Assembly: GCF_000805335.1 (NCBI RefSeq)
Contig: NZ_KN708638.1
Span: 72,676-136,675, forward strand
Direction: 5' to 3'
From: Streptomyces sp. CT34
Lineage (GTDB): Bacteria > Actinomycetota > Actinomycetes > Streptomycetales > Streptomycetaceae
Length of the DNA stretch: 64,000 bases
Shown: positions 55,947-64,000 of the stretch, piece after piece
Layout of the letters: every line of letters begins with the position of its first letter
How positions within the stretch are numbered: position 1 is the stretch's first letter
Program-made: the position numbers and the translations under genes
The notes under the pieces: generated by a model
The model's database searches: none
What the model was told of the DNA's origin: nothing
What the model saw: only the letters and a program-made list of their open reading frames with translations

Positions 55947-56093
55947 TGTCAGCAGCGAGAGGCGCCTACCCCAGCGCCCTGACCAGCATGTTTTCCGCCG
56001 TGCCTCTGACGGACCTGGTACGCGGGGTAGTACCAACGATACGTACGGTCGCACCTACGCTGGCACGCATGGTGGAACCGAGGCGGTGGGAAG

Positions 56094-56204
56094 GAAATCC
56101 GCCCGCAGATCCCCACCCAGGACCTCAGCCCGCAGAAGAAGACCGCGCTGAAGGAGATGTTCAATGAAGGTCTGGCGGCAGATAGCCGCCCTACAGTCCC
56201 CTGA
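56094..56204 (+). pseudogene. C-terminal remnant, related to the remnant at 21146
   Basis: Reads EIRPQIPTQDLSPQKKTALK and EMFNEGLAADSRPTVP to the stop at 56202. The pattern IPxQD....KTALK.....GL.A...PTV is shared with the minus-strand remnant ending at 21146. The parent family is unknown. A strong terminator lies 20 bp beyond. Confidence 0.5.
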
Positions 56205-56223
56205 CGCCGGGAAGGGCCTTCTC

Positions 56224-56269
56224 GCTGCTGGATCGGTGTGCCGGACAGCCAGCACACCGATCCAGCAGC
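56224..56269. terminator. Strong bidirectional terminator
   Basis: A perfect 18-bp stem (GCTGCTGGATCGGTGTGC and complement) with a 10-base loop, between the remnant ending at 56204 and the MgtC gene ending at 56349. Confidence 0.85.
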
Positions 56270-56348
56270 CCAGGTGTGATCGGCAGTGGCGATGGTGACC
56301 GCCATGGTGCTGCTCACCTGGCCACGCTGCCCCGTCTCCGCTACCCGG

Positions 56349-57161
56349 CTACCGCCGGCGCGTTCCCCCACGGCCCCACCCGGTGAAGAGGCTCCGGAAC
56401 CGGTGGTGGGGTGCCTCGTCCGCGGGGTAGTTGACGTCGTCCTCGTCCGGGTGGCCGATGACCGTCCAGCTGACGGCGGAGACCGCGGGCTCCAACGACA
56501 GTCGGCTGACGGCCGCTTCGAGGAGGGAGTCGTCACGACGCTCGGTGGTGAGTTCCGCGGCGACGGTGACCTTCCCTTCCTCCGCGTCGCGGCTGTACAC
56601 CGAGCGCAGCCGGAAGCCGGGTTGGGCGACGGCTTGAACGATCAGGGCCCTGATGTGCGCCTCCTCGGGCTCGGTGCACACCGCCTCGAAGTAGTAGTCG
56701 GTGGCGACCTCGGCGCCGCCGCGCGGCTCCCGGTCCAGGCGCCGGCCCAGCGGTCGCAGCACCAGGTTGGCGCCCACCACGGCAACTGTGCCAAGGCCCG
56801 CCAGGACGTACAGCCCCGTACCGGCCAGGGCGCCTACTGCGGCCGAACACCACAGGGTGGCCGCGGTGTTGAGTCCGCGCACGCTGAGCCCGTCCCGGAT
56901 GATGACACCGGCTCCGAGGAAGCCGATGCCGGAGACAATCTGGGCCGCGACCCGTGAGCCGTCGTACCCGATGGTGCTGGTGGCCTGCGCGAAGCCGTAG
57001 TTGGACAGCAGGACGAAGAGCGCGGACCCGGCGGCCACCAGCGCGTTCGTCCGCAGCCCGGCCATCCGGGCCCGCCACTGCCGCTCCAGGCCGATGACAG
57101 CGCCGAAGCCGAGCCCGGCAGCGATGTTGTCCACCATCTGCCACTCGTTGACGATGGCCAT
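56349..57161 (-). CDS. MgtC/SapB-family membrane protein
   Basis: A 270-residue protein; AGGAA before ATG. The N-terminal MgtC domain has about five helices with the signature GFGAVIGLERQWRARMAGLR and TNALVAAGSALFVLLSNYGF, then QIVSGIGFLGAGVIIRDGLS and VRGLNTAATLWCSAAVGALA. The C-terminal cytoplasmic domain (residues ~155-245) is ACT-like. MgtC proteins act in magnesium limitation and virulence in other bacteria; some bind and modulate ATP synthase. The role here is inferred. Confidence 0.9.
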   Translation of the reverse strand: MAIVNEWQMVDNIAAGLGFGAVIGLERQWRARMAGLRTNALVAAGSALFVLLSNYGFAQATSTIGYDGSRVAAQIVSGIGFLGAGVIIRDGLSVRGLNTAATLWCSAAVGALAGTGLYVLAGLGTVAVVGANLVLRPLGRRLDREPRGGAEVATDYYFEAVCTEPEEAHIRALIVQAVAQPGFRLRSVYSRDAEEGKVTVAAELTTERRDDSLLEAAVSRLSLEPAVSAVSWTVIGHPDEDDVNYPADEAPHHRFRSLFTGWGRGGTRRR

Positions 57162-57308
57162 GTTCCGTTCCTCTCGTCGTTGATTCCTTTCCCGTGTCGG
57201 CTCCTGTATCGGCGATTCACAGCCAGGTACTGAACCAGCGGATGCATCTCAGGGCGGTCACCCGGCAGTGGATACCTGCGCTGGAGGTGCGGATACCCCA
57301 CTCAGGCG

Positions 57309-57650
57309 ATGCTCCCGTGCGCCCAGCGCATGATGTGCCGCTGCCTGCGCGACGGCGAGAACAGCGAAGACGTGGCACAGTTGGTGGTCGCCTCCCTGCG
57401 GGAGGCGGTGCGCGGCTACCCGGTGGCGCGGCGCCCGCGACGGGTGGCGACGAATCTGCGCATGGAGTTGTGGCACCGCGTCTCGCGAGAGCTCAAGCAG
57501 GAGCTGGCGCCCTCCGCACAACTGGAGGAGCAATGGGCGGTGCACCTCCCCGGTGGTGATGAGCCTTCGCGGGCTGTCGAGCCGGCTCTGCTGGCGCGAG
57601 CCGCCGAGGAAGCAGGTCTTCGGGCCGCAGCGCATGAGCTGAAGTGGAAC
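57309..57650 (+). pseudogene. Sigma-factor-like fragment joined to IS701
   Basis: The frame reads CRCLRDGENSEDVAQLVVAS, LREAVRGYPVARRPRRVATN and LRMELWHRVSRELKQELAPS, resembling the N-terminal part of mobile-element sigma-70-like proteins. It then runs in frame into the IS701 remnant. The DNA-binding part is absent. Confidence 0.5.
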
Positions 57651-58340
57651 GGCCCAGGCACTCTGGTGGGCTGGACACCGGTTACGCGCGCCTTCCGCGA
57701 CGGGCACACCGCCACCCGGTGGGCCGCCGACGCGACATTGCGGTGCTGGGGCCCGGACGGCCTGACACGCCAGGTGGTGGCCACGACCGCCCCGGCCACC
57801 CTGCCGGAGAAAAACACCTGGTACCTCGCCACGAACCTGCCCCGCCCCGGCTCACCACGCGCCGCTGACAGTCCTTCCCGCCCGCTGACCTGGCCGAAGT
57901 CGTTCGGATCTACGCCGCCCGCAACTGGATCGAGCAGAGCTACAAGCAGGTCAGGGACGAACTCGCCTGGGCCGACTTCCGCGTCCGCTCCGACTCGGCG
58001 ATCCGCCGCCACCAGACGCTGGTGAACCGCGCGTTCTCCTTCTGCTGGGACACCTGGTTCGACCTGCCTGCTCCACCGGTGTCGCCGGGGCCGCGGCCTC
58101 CCACCGACCATCGCCATCGGGACGAGCGGTCGGAGAGGGGACCGTCTGCGTCCCATCAGCCCCGACCGTCCTGCCGGCCCCAGGCAATCCGCGCAGTCCG
58201 CAGCCGACTGACCCCATCGATCACCTTACGGCGCTGGTGGCAGGCATGGTCCAACACACCATCACCCACCCAACTACAAGCCCTCATCAAGGCATTCACC
58301 AGAGGAAGACCCATCAACCTCTACCGCCCGGATCAACAAA
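57640..58340 (+). pseudogene. IS701-family transposase, C-terminal half, frameshifted
   Basis: Reads HTATRWAADATLRCWGPDGL, LPEKNTWYLATNLPRPGSPR, then in another frame DLAEVVRIYAARNWIEQSYK, QVRDELAWADFRVRSDSAIR, RHQTLVNRAFSFCWDTWFDL and SITLRRWWQAWSNTPSPTQL. The catalytic Glu motif region (NWIEQSYKQ) is visible. The N-terminal half is missing; the complementary half lies at 33575-34050. Confidence 0.85.
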
Positions 58341-58536
58341 CTGCCGGTAGCGCCTTTCGGAGTCCGCCAGCCGCGGCGGCCCGCCCCAACCACATAGGGG
58401 CCAGAGCTGGCAAGCAACGGTGAGGGAGCTTCGCGACCTGGCGAACACGGTGAGATGCCAGACGACGAATGAGGCCACGAGGCACCTTGAGCCGGAGTCG
58501 CCCAAGTAGCACCGGCGCAGCGTTGAAGTCACAGGG

Positions 58537-58715
58537 CCGCCAACTGGAGGAGGCTCGGGTGGCGGGGAAAAGGACGGCGAATGATCCTGCCGATAAGTCA
58601 CCTTGACCACTGGAGGTCCCTCATGAAGCACCTGACCGTTCTCGCTACAGCAGTGGCGACCTCAGCACTGATCATCCTTGGAGCCGGCACCGCCAACGCC
58701 GACGACGACAACGAG
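58537..58715 (+). repeat. Dispersed repeat, copy B
   Basis: Near-identical to 2548-2720 across the leader, ribosome binding site and signal-peptide codons (for example AATGATCCTGCCGA and CACCTGACCGTTCTCGCTAC in both). Same orientation relative to the small gene. Confidence 0.8.
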
Positions 58716-58805
58716 CCCGAAGTCGGAGCTTCTCAGGTCGGAACTGCCCCGATCACCGACGGTCTTCAAAAAGTCCTGAACGGCTCCTGGCTTCTGGGCG
58801 GCTGA
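58623..58805 (+). CDS. Small secreted protein (60 aa), paralogue of the gene at 2633
   Basis: ATG 58623 with GGAGG upstream. Sec signal peptide MKHLTVLATAVATSALIILG, cut after GTANA; mature part of about 34 residues starting DDDNEPEVGASQVG and ending ITDGLQKVLNGSWLLGG. The mature parts of the two copies differ at about half of positions, while signal and leader are nearly identical, so only the exported peptide has diversified. Function unknown. Confidence 0.75.
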   Translation: MKHLTVLATAVATSALIILGAGTANADDDNEPEVGASQVGTAPITDGLQKVLNGSWLLGG

Positions 58806-59039
58806 AGCCCTTTTCAGCAAGCGGCCAGCGGGGCGGGGCTGGTCGCCTCAGAACGAAGCCGACCAGCCGGCACAGATGCCAAGCGGGCATCAGGTCTCCT
58901 TTGCAGCCGGGCTACTTTGCGGTTCTCCCCGGGTCGATCTCGGGGTGGGTGAATCGGACGGCTTGCCCAGATCGCGGGCGCAGGTGATCTCGGCGCGGGC
59001 ACTGTCGCCGATGTAGAACAGCCGCGGGTAGGACACGGT

Positions 59040-59635
59040 CAGGACTCTTCGGACTACCGGTGTTGGCGATCTGGTCGATGATCCGGAGTCCGTCCGGGGT
59101 GACGTGGATGGCGCCGAGGTTGGCGAGCCACTACATCCACACCGGTTCGATGCCGGGCCGGTCCGCGAATTCGTCGTCGGAGTGGTGGTTGAGTGCATAC
59201 GCGATGGTCCGGTCGGCGAGGGTTTGGAGTTCGGCGGCCGAATCCAACGAACGTTCTTCGTCTCGCGGGCGCTCGGTGCGAGCGTCCTGTCACCTCAGCC
59301 CGGTAGATCGTCCACTCGTGGCCGAAACCGCGCGGGCCGGGATGGCAGCGGCAGCGGTTGTCGCGCCACCCGCCGGTGACGCGAGTGAGGGTGGTGACCG
59401 TGAGCCCCAGTTTGTCGTCGACCTCGGCCTGGGCCCCGTCGTCGGCGCTGGCGTGATCGTCGATGTGGCCGGCAGCTGGGGCTACGCCGGGCGGGAACGT
59501 GTTGCGGTCGAACACCAGGTAGTGGCCGACGTCGTTGGTGACGACGATGCCGACGGAGGTGTTGTCACAGGTCTTGCGGGCGGTCACGCGTATCTCCTTG
59601 GTGGTCAGCTCCGCAAGTCCTTCGGGGTGTTTCAC
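59040..59635 (-). pseudogene. NUDIX hydrolase, frameshifted, Nudix box degraded
   Basis: Reads SVGIVVTNDVGHYLVFDRNT, FPPGVAPAAGHIDDHASADD and GAQAEVDDKLGLTVTTLTRV, then GFGHEWTIYRAEVTG, after which the frame breaks. The Nudix box should contain REUxEExGU; here it is AEVDDKLGL, so the metal-binding glutamates are lost. The C-terminal half continues in other frames to about 59040. Confidence 0.7.
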
Positions 59636-59683
59636 GTGGGTGGCCGGAGCCGTGCATGGCCGGGGCCCGGACTACCTTGCACC

Positions 59684-59700
59684 GCACTAGTTTGTAGTGC
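59684..59700. promoter_or_regulatory. Candidate PadR operator
   Basis: GCACTA-GTTTG-TAGTGC, a perfect 6-bp inverted repeat, 29 bp upstream of the PadR start. An overlapping CATG-AGA-CATG element (59700-59710) follows. Confidence 0.6.
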
Positions 59701-59729
59701 ATGAGACATGCTGTGTAAGGTACTGGCGC

Positions 59730-60077
59730 ATGGAGGAGACATCCGCCCCACGCGCCCAGTGGCTACGTGGAGTGCTGGACATGTGCCTGCTGGCCCTGAT
59801 GGCGGAGTCCCCGGTCTACGGGTACGAGATGGCCGTCCGGCTCGCCAAGGCAGGGCTCGACGTCGCAGACGGCTCGATCTACCCGGCGCTGGCACGCCTG
59901 CGTAAGCGTCAGCTGGTGGAGATCGAACGCCGCAGCGGGGGTGGAGGGCCCGCCCGCACCTACTACAGGCCCAGCGAAGCAGGCATGCAGATGCTCCGGT
60001 CGTGGAGCAGCGACTGGAGCGCGTTCGCCACGAGCATCGGCACAATCATCAACCAGACCACGCGGAAAGAATCATGA
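59730..60077 (+). CDS. PadR-family transcriptional regulator
   Basis: ATG 59730 gives 115 residues: RGVLDMCLLALMAESPVYGY, EMAVRLAKAGLDVADGSIYP, ALARLRKRQLVEIERRSGGG and RTYYRPSEAGMQMLRSWSSD. This is the compact PadR winged helix with a short dimerisation helix. Its stop overlaps the start of the membrane protein (ATGA), so the two are co-translated. Confidence 0.9.
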   Translation: MEETSAPRAQWLRGVLDMCLLALMAESPVYGYEMAVRLAKAGLDVADGSIYPALARLRKRQLVEIERRSGGGGPARTYYRPSEAGMQMLRSWSSDWSAFATSIGTIINQTTRKES

Positions 60078-60790
60078 CGTTGACTGTCGATGACGCGATA
60101 CACCAGGCCGTAGAGACGTGGCGCCGCCTCGGCGTGGACGAGGTCGTCGCAGAGGAGATGGCTGAGGAACTGGCCGCGGACCTGACCGCTGCCGCCGCCG
60201 ACGGCCGGTCGGTCGCCGACTACATCGGCGGTGACATCGAGACGCTGGCCACCTCCTGGGCGGTCGAACGCGGTCTGCTGCCCGTGCACCGGCGCCTCAA
60301 GGAGACCGCCTTCGCGGCGGCCACGGGCGCCGCGATCCCCGCCCTTGCCGCGCTCCTCTTCTGGTGGATGTCCACGTCCCATCTCTTCGACCCCAGCAGC
60401 GAATCATTGACGACCACGCTCGACGGGCATGTGCTGCGGGACGTGCGCAAGTTCCCCAATCCCGGAGTGCCTCTGATGTGGGTGGGCTGGGTCGCGTGCC
60501 TGTGCATCGCCTTCTTCTTCGTCCGGCGCGCGGTGGACGAGAGCCTCCAGCGCCCGCTCGACCCCGCGCGCCACGCGACCATGCGGGCCCTGAACAAGGC
60601 CCTTCCCCTCATTCTTCTGGCAGCGGCCCTGGTGGCCGTCGCGATCGGCGTCTTCGGGGCATACGTGGTCGGGTATTTCCAGCTCCTCTTCACCGTCCCG
60701 GTCGCGCTGGTCGGAATGATCGGCACGGTCGCAGCCGGTGCCGCCTGGGTCCGGCACCGCACCTGCCCGCCCGTAACCGCCATCAGCTGA
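60074..60790 (+). CDS. PadR-linked membrane protein (238 aa)
   Basis: The N-terminal soluble helical part (VDDAIHQAVETWRRLGVDEV, AEELAADLTAAAADG) is followed by four membrane helices (about 78-96, 130-146, 175-198 and 203-222). This is the common arrangement of a small membrane sensor or permease-prefix protein encoded with PadR. Function unknown. Confidence 0.82.
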   Translation: MTLTVDDAIHQAVETWRRLGVDEVVAEEMAEELAADLTAAAADGRSVADYIGGDIETLATSWAVERGLLPVHRRLKETAFAAATGAAIPALAALLFWWMSTSHLFDPSSESLTTTLDGHVLRDVRKFPNPGVPLMWVGWVACLCIAFFFVRRAVDESLQRPLDPARHATMRALNKALPLILLAAALVAVAIGVFGAYVVGYFQLLFTVPVALVGMIGTVAAGAAWVRHRTCPPVTAIS

Positions 60791-60828
60791 ACCACAGGCT
60801 GCGGGCCACCTGTGCCGCGACAGGGTGT

Positions 60829-60859
60829 GGCCGGTCAGATCCACTTCCGCTGATCGGCC
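60829..60859. terminator. Hairpin after the PadR operon
   Basis: GGCCGGTCAG and CTGATCGGCC pair over 10 bp with one G-U, 11-base loop, about 40 bp after the stop. Confidence 0.6.
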
Positions 60860-60934
60860 TTCCTGCCTTGTCCGTTGCCTCTGCCTGCCCGATATCGCTG
60901 GCCGCCTCGCAAAGGCGTCGACTGAGGAAGATGG

Positions 60935-61690
60935 CCCATGGCCACAAGTTCCCTACCAGCCGGATGCGCGCAGATCGTGCTGCATGCGCCAGAGGCCACG
61001 CGCGCATCGCCCGTCGGACGGGCCTGCATCTTGACACCGTGCGAAAGCACCTTGACCCCGGGCGCAAGTGGCGAGGCCGGTTCGCCGAGGACGGCATACC
61101 CGGGCTGGCCGCCCGCAGCCGTCCCGGGCGCCCTCTCCATCCAGGCCCGCCGTCACTGCCACCCCACCCTCGCCCCGGCAAAGCCCAGGCCGTGCGCGTG
61201 AACCACACCTACGGCCGCGGCGGCGCACTGGCCTGCCTGGCCGCCTACGACGTCCACCGCCCGCGTGTTCGGCCGCGGCGAACCACGCACCCGCATCGGC
61301 CCGTTCATGACCCTGGTTACCCAGGTCATGAGCCGAGAAGCGTACGCCAGCGCCGAGCGCGTCTTCTGGATCGTCGACAACGGCTCCTCCCCCGCGGGAA
61401 GAAGGCCGCAGACCGCCTGGCCTCCGCCTTCCCCAACGCGGTCATGGTCCACACCCCGGTACACGCCTCCTGGCTCAACCAGGTGGAGATCCGCTTCTCC
61501 GTCGCCCAGCGCAAGGTCGTCTCGCCCAACGACTTCACCGGCCTGGGCGAGGTAAGGGGCCGGCTCCGAGCCTTCGAAGACCGCTACAACGCCACGGCAC
61601 GGCCGTTCCAGTGGAACTTCACCGCCTCCGGCCTGGACGACCTGCTGGCCAGGATCGACCGGGTGCGTGTCCGGCGTGATCGGCGGCGGA
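60935..61690 (+). pseudogene. IS630-family transposase, internally deleted
   Basis: The N-terminus reads ARIARRTGLHLDTVRKH and GRFAEDGIPGLAARSRPGRP. A deletion then joins to SIQARRHCHPTLAP-type sequence and RVNHTYGRGGALACLAAYDV. In later frames: VFWIVDNGSS, GKKAADRLASAFPNAVMVHT, PVHASWLNQVEIRFSVAQRK and FEDRYNATARPFQWNFTASG. The DDE region is partly lost. About 290 bp beyond it show nothing I can assign. Confidence 0.85.
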
Positions 61691-61978
61691 TTGTCGAGTG
61701 CTCCGGGGTCGGGCAGCCACTCGACGCCTCCCATCGGAGCCGGCCACGCCGCCGGACGTGGCCGGTCGGCGTCCGGAGCGACGACCCGCAGCGCGCCGTA
61801 CCCGCCGGTGACGGTGTCCTCGACGACCCGGGCAAACCGCCCGTGGTCACGGTGTAACAGGCCCTGTGCGGAGGTCACTTGAACTCACCGCTCACCAGCT
61901 CCTCGTGTGATGAAGCGCAGAGTTGTGCCACGCGACGGCAGGGGGATCTCGCGCCATGCCGTGGGACAACGGGTGGGT

Positions 61979-62611
61979 TCAGGGGGGTGTGAGGGTGTCG
62001 AGCCGGGCGGCGAGGTCGGGGTGGGCGGCGGCCAGGTGGGGGCGGGCAGCGGTCAGGGGGGCGATGAGGTCGGCGGGGTCGTCGTGGGCGAGGGCCGTGT
62101 GGAGCTCGCCGAGCGGGCGGCGGGCGGCCGGGGGAAGGTCGGTGAGGGCGGTGATCTGGCCGGCGAGGCGGCGCAGGTCGGCGGCGTTGGCGCGGGCCCA
62201 GGTGGCGGTGGTGCGTTCGGCAGCCCTGGCCTGGCGGGTGGCCGTCACGCGTTGCTCGCCGGTGGTCCCGGCCGGGCCGGGACGGCCGCGCAGATAGCGG
62301 CGCTCGGCGGCCTGGCGGCTGGCGACGCCCAGGGGATGGGCGAGGTCCGCCCAGCTGGCTCCCGCGTCCCGGGCTGTTTCGATCAGGCCGGTCTCCCATC
62401 CGGCGAGTTGCTCGCGCACCTGCCGCAGCAGCATCAGGGAGGCCAGCGCCTGCTCCGGCCCGGGGCCGGGACCTTCGGGCGTGTCAGGGGCCTCTCGCTG
62501 GGCGTCGCGCAGGGCGTCGTCTATGGCGTTGAGGGCCGCCGCGGCGGCGAGGAAGGACGCCGGGCTGTGGGCGTTCGTGCTGGTCGTGGACGGTTGGTCG
62601 GCTGCGGTCAC
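61979..62611 (-). CDS. rheA: RheA-type HSP18 transcriptional regulator
   Basis: GTG 62611 was chosen because GGAGG sits 5 bp upstream; a GTG at 62617 overlaps the ribosome binding site. The 210-residue protein contains [60 protein letters not shown] (HTH-like) and [10 protein letters not shown]. It lies divergent to a Hsp20 gene, across an operator that matches the RheA consensus. RheA of Streptomyces albus represses hsp18 and itself and acts as a thermosensor. Confidence 0.85.
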   Translation of the reverse strand: MTAADQPSTTSTNAHSPASFLAAAAALNAIDDALRDAQREAPDTPEGPGPGPEQALASLMLLRQVREQLAGWETGLIETARDAGASWADLAHPLGVASRQAAERRYLRGRPGPAGTTGEQRVTATRQARAAERTTATWARANAADLRRLAGQITALTDLPPAARRPLGELHTALAHDDPADLIAPLTAARPHLAAAHPDLAARLDTLTPP

Positions 62612-62643
62612 GGGCACCTCCCTCGGATTGTCATCACGTAGAC

Positions 62644-62688
62644 GACATCGTGTTTGTCATCCATTGGATGACATGTTACAACGATGTC
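62644..62688. promoter_or_regulatory. RheA operator (nested dyads) in the rheA-hsp18 promoter
   Basis: The centre TGTCATC-CATTG-GATGACA (62655-62673) fits the published RheA site TGTCATC-N5-GATGACA. Around it lies an outer dyad GACATCGT (62644-62651) with ACGATGTC (62681-62688). Confidence 0.9.
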
Positions 62689-62739
62689 AGTGAGGCGCAT
62701 TGGCAGCAACTACCTGAACCTGCTGGAGGTGTTTTCACG

Positions 62740-63171
62740 ATGTTGATGCGCACTGACCCCTTCCGTGAGCTGGACCGGCTGGCGCAGCAGCTGATGGGCC
62801 CGGGCACCTGGTCCCGTCCGTCGGCGATGCCGATGGACGCCTACCGCGAGGGCGACGAGTATGTGGTGGCCTTCGACCTTCCGGGCGTCACCGGGGACGC
62901 GATCGACATCGACGTCGAGCGGAACATGCTGACCGTCAAGGCCGAGCGGCGGCCGGTGGCGAAGGCCGACGACGTGCAGATGGAGCTGTCCGAGCGGCCG
63001 CTGGGTGTCTTCTCCCGCCAGATCGTGCTCGCCGACACCCTCGACACCGAGCACATCCAGGCCGACTACGACGCGGGCGTGCTCACCCTGCGCATCCCGA
63101 TCGCCGAGCGGGCCAAGCCCCGCAAGATCTCCGTCGGCGTCGGATCCGGCCGCAAGGAGATCTCCGGCTGA
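62740..63171 (+). CDS. hsp18: Small heat-shock protein HSP18 (Hsp20/alpha-crystallin)
   Basis: ATG 62740 gives 143 residues. N-terminal [20 protein letters not shown] is followed by the alpha-crystallin domain: [60 protein letters not shown] and [19 protein letters not shown] (with the conserved GVL motif). ATP-independent chaperone, expected to be heat-induced on release of RheA. Confidence 0.95.
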   Translation: MLMRTDPFRELDRLAQQLMGPGTWSRPSAMPMDAYREGDEYVVAFDLPGVTGDAIDIDVERNMLTVKAERRPVAKADDVQMELSERPLGVFSRQIVLADTLDTEHIQADYDAGVLTLRIPIAERAKPRKISVGVGSGRKEISG

Positions 63172-63270
63172 CACCGGCCGGACGGGTGCGGAGGGCGGGC
63201 ACCTGATCTCCCCCTCACCCCGCTCTCCGCACCCCGTGGGCAGTCCGAAGAAGAAGAGGTGACGGCCGAG

Positions 63271-63666
63271 ATGACTCTGCGACGCGAAGCGTTCCTCGGC
63301 CACGTGAAGGAACGCGGCGAGTACGAGACTCCGGAGGAAGCCGAGCGCGCGGCCCGTGTGGTGCTCGCCCTCCTCGGCGCACACCTGGTCGGCGACGTCC
63401 GCGCCCAGCTGGCGGCGCGCCTGCCTGAGGCATTCGCCCTGATCCTGCTCAACCCGCTGCAGAGCGCTGAGCCGCTGCCCCCGGAGCGGTTCGTCCGCGC
63501 AACCGCCGCGTGGATCGAGGGCGCCACCGAGCAGACCGCGGCCTGGGACGTCAGCGCCGTGCTGTCCACCGTCGCCGACGCCGCCGGCGAGGACCTGCTG
63601 GACCAGATCCTGCTCCAGCTCCCGGCCGGCTACGACCTGCTCTTCGGCCACCCCCAGCCCACCTGA
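63271..63666 (+). CDS. DUF2267 protein
   Basis: Start at ATG 63271 (AGAGG 10 bp upstream); a GTG at 63259 is also possible. 131 residues: EAFLGHVKERGEYETPEEAE, RAARVVLALLGAHLVGDVRA, ARLPEAFALILLNPL and EDLLDQILLQLPAGYDLLFG. DUF2267 proteins occur in stress-related operons of actinobacteria. It is the third cistron after hsp18 (99 bp gap) and may be co-transcribed. Confidence 0.85.
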   Translation: MTLRREAFLGHVKERGEYETPEEAERAARVVLALLGAHLVGDVRAQLAARLPEAFALILLNPLQSAEPLPPERFVRATAAWIEGATEQTAAWDVSAVLSTVADAAGEDLLDQILLQLPAGYDLLFGHPQPT

Positions 63667-63722
63667 CCATCCCGCACGCCGGTGCCCGGACACCGGCCAC
63701 AGCAAGAAAGGCAACCACCCCA

Positions 63723-64000
63723 GTGATCTCCGACCGGCACGCACCGCCCCAGCAGCCGTACGGGACGGCATACGAGCAGATGCTGGAGAAGGTCCGCTAC
63801 GAGGGCGCCTACCCCACCCGCGAGCGCGCGGACGAAGCCGTCCGCCTGGTTCTTTCCGGACTGGGGCGCCAGCTGACCGGCGACGAACGCGTCGACCTGG
63901 CCGGCCGCCTGCCCCTGGAAGCCGCACGCGTGCTGACCGCGCAGATCCCCGACACCCAACCGCTGACCGGCCGAGCCTTCGTCAAAGACCTCGCCGCCCG
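63723..64000 (+). CDS. DUF2267 protein, second copy, cut by window end
   Basis: GTG 63723 (GAAAGG upstream) opens VISDRHAPPQQPYGTAYEQM, VRYEGAYPTRERADEAVRLV, LSGLGRQLTGDERVDLAGRL and PLTGRAFVKDLAAR. It is a paralogue of the preceding gene. The end is outside the window. Confidence 0.85.
   Translation, partial: MISDRHAPPQQPYGTAYEQMLEKVRYEGAYPTRERADEAVRLVLSGLGRQLTGDERVDLAGRLPLEAARVLTAQIPDTQPLTGRAFVKDLAA

Noticed and set aside
57162-57310. M-box magnesium riboswitch upstream of MgtC.
   Set aside because: I could not match the conserved M-box core or pairing in the minus-strand leader.

Overview
The window looks like accessory DNA from a Streptomyces or close relative. It is uniformly GC-rich, uses many GTG and some TTG starts, and carries families typical of that genus: an HSP18 operon with a RheA-type regulator, secreted I36-type inhibitors, small secreted proteins with the same style of signal peptide, and many TetR/LysR/PadR divergons. 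About half of the window is gene wreckage. There are frameshifted or truncated transposases (IS1380, IS3-like integrase, IS701, ISL3, IS5, IS630), serine and tyrosine recombinase pieces, and decayed metabolic genes. This fits a recombining chromosome arm or large linear replicon rather than a core region. No tRNA, rRNA or CRISPR array was seen.

Layout. 1-9.9 kb: IS1380 remnant, SnoaL-like protein with a frameshifted LysR regulator, a tiny secreted protein, a DUF347 membrane protein, a double-glycine (RiPP-like) peptide gene, an IS3-like remnant, an intact MJ1316/2'-5' RNA ligase fusion, a wrecked glycosyltransferase and a 55-residue membrane protein. 10-20.8 kb: DUF1772/TetR divergon with two palindromic operators, a membrane-anchored HTH regulator facing secreted inhibitor genes, a DUF1269 protein, a secreted cysteine-containing protein, and several frameshifted mobile-element-type genes. 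21-35.6 kb: two polysaccharide deacetylases, a lipoprotein with a clear terminator, a caspase remnant, a TetR/hydrolase divergon, an orphan immunity pair (barstar and SMI1/KNR4) with duplicated flanks, a TetR/FAD-monooxygenase divergon with a perfect operator, and a hydrolase/HTH divergon.

36.8-43.4 kb is the most striking part: a tight four-gene operon on the minus strand. It encodes an MFS exporter, a GNAT acetyltransferase, a LuxE acyl-protein synthetase, and a fusion of LuxC acyl reductase with a second adenylate-forming ligase. Its reading frames overlap and it ends in a strong terminator. No luciferase (LuxA/LuxB) or LuxD is present. I infer a carboxylic-acid-to-aldehyde pathway with acylation and export of the product, possibly a small-metabolite system.

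43.4-64 kb: a long gene-free stretch upstream of that operon, two methyltransferases, a GNAT protein with terminator, a lower-GC secreted TIM-barrel-like protein, a YciI/DGPF protein beside a broken ECF sigma gene, an acyltransferase-like membrane protein, an MgtC protein, a second copy of the tiny secreted-protein cassette, a PadR/membrane-protein pair, an IS630 remnant, and finally the rheA-hsp18 divergon. The RheA operator there matches the published TGTCATC-N5-GATGACA pattern. Two DUF2267 genes follow it.
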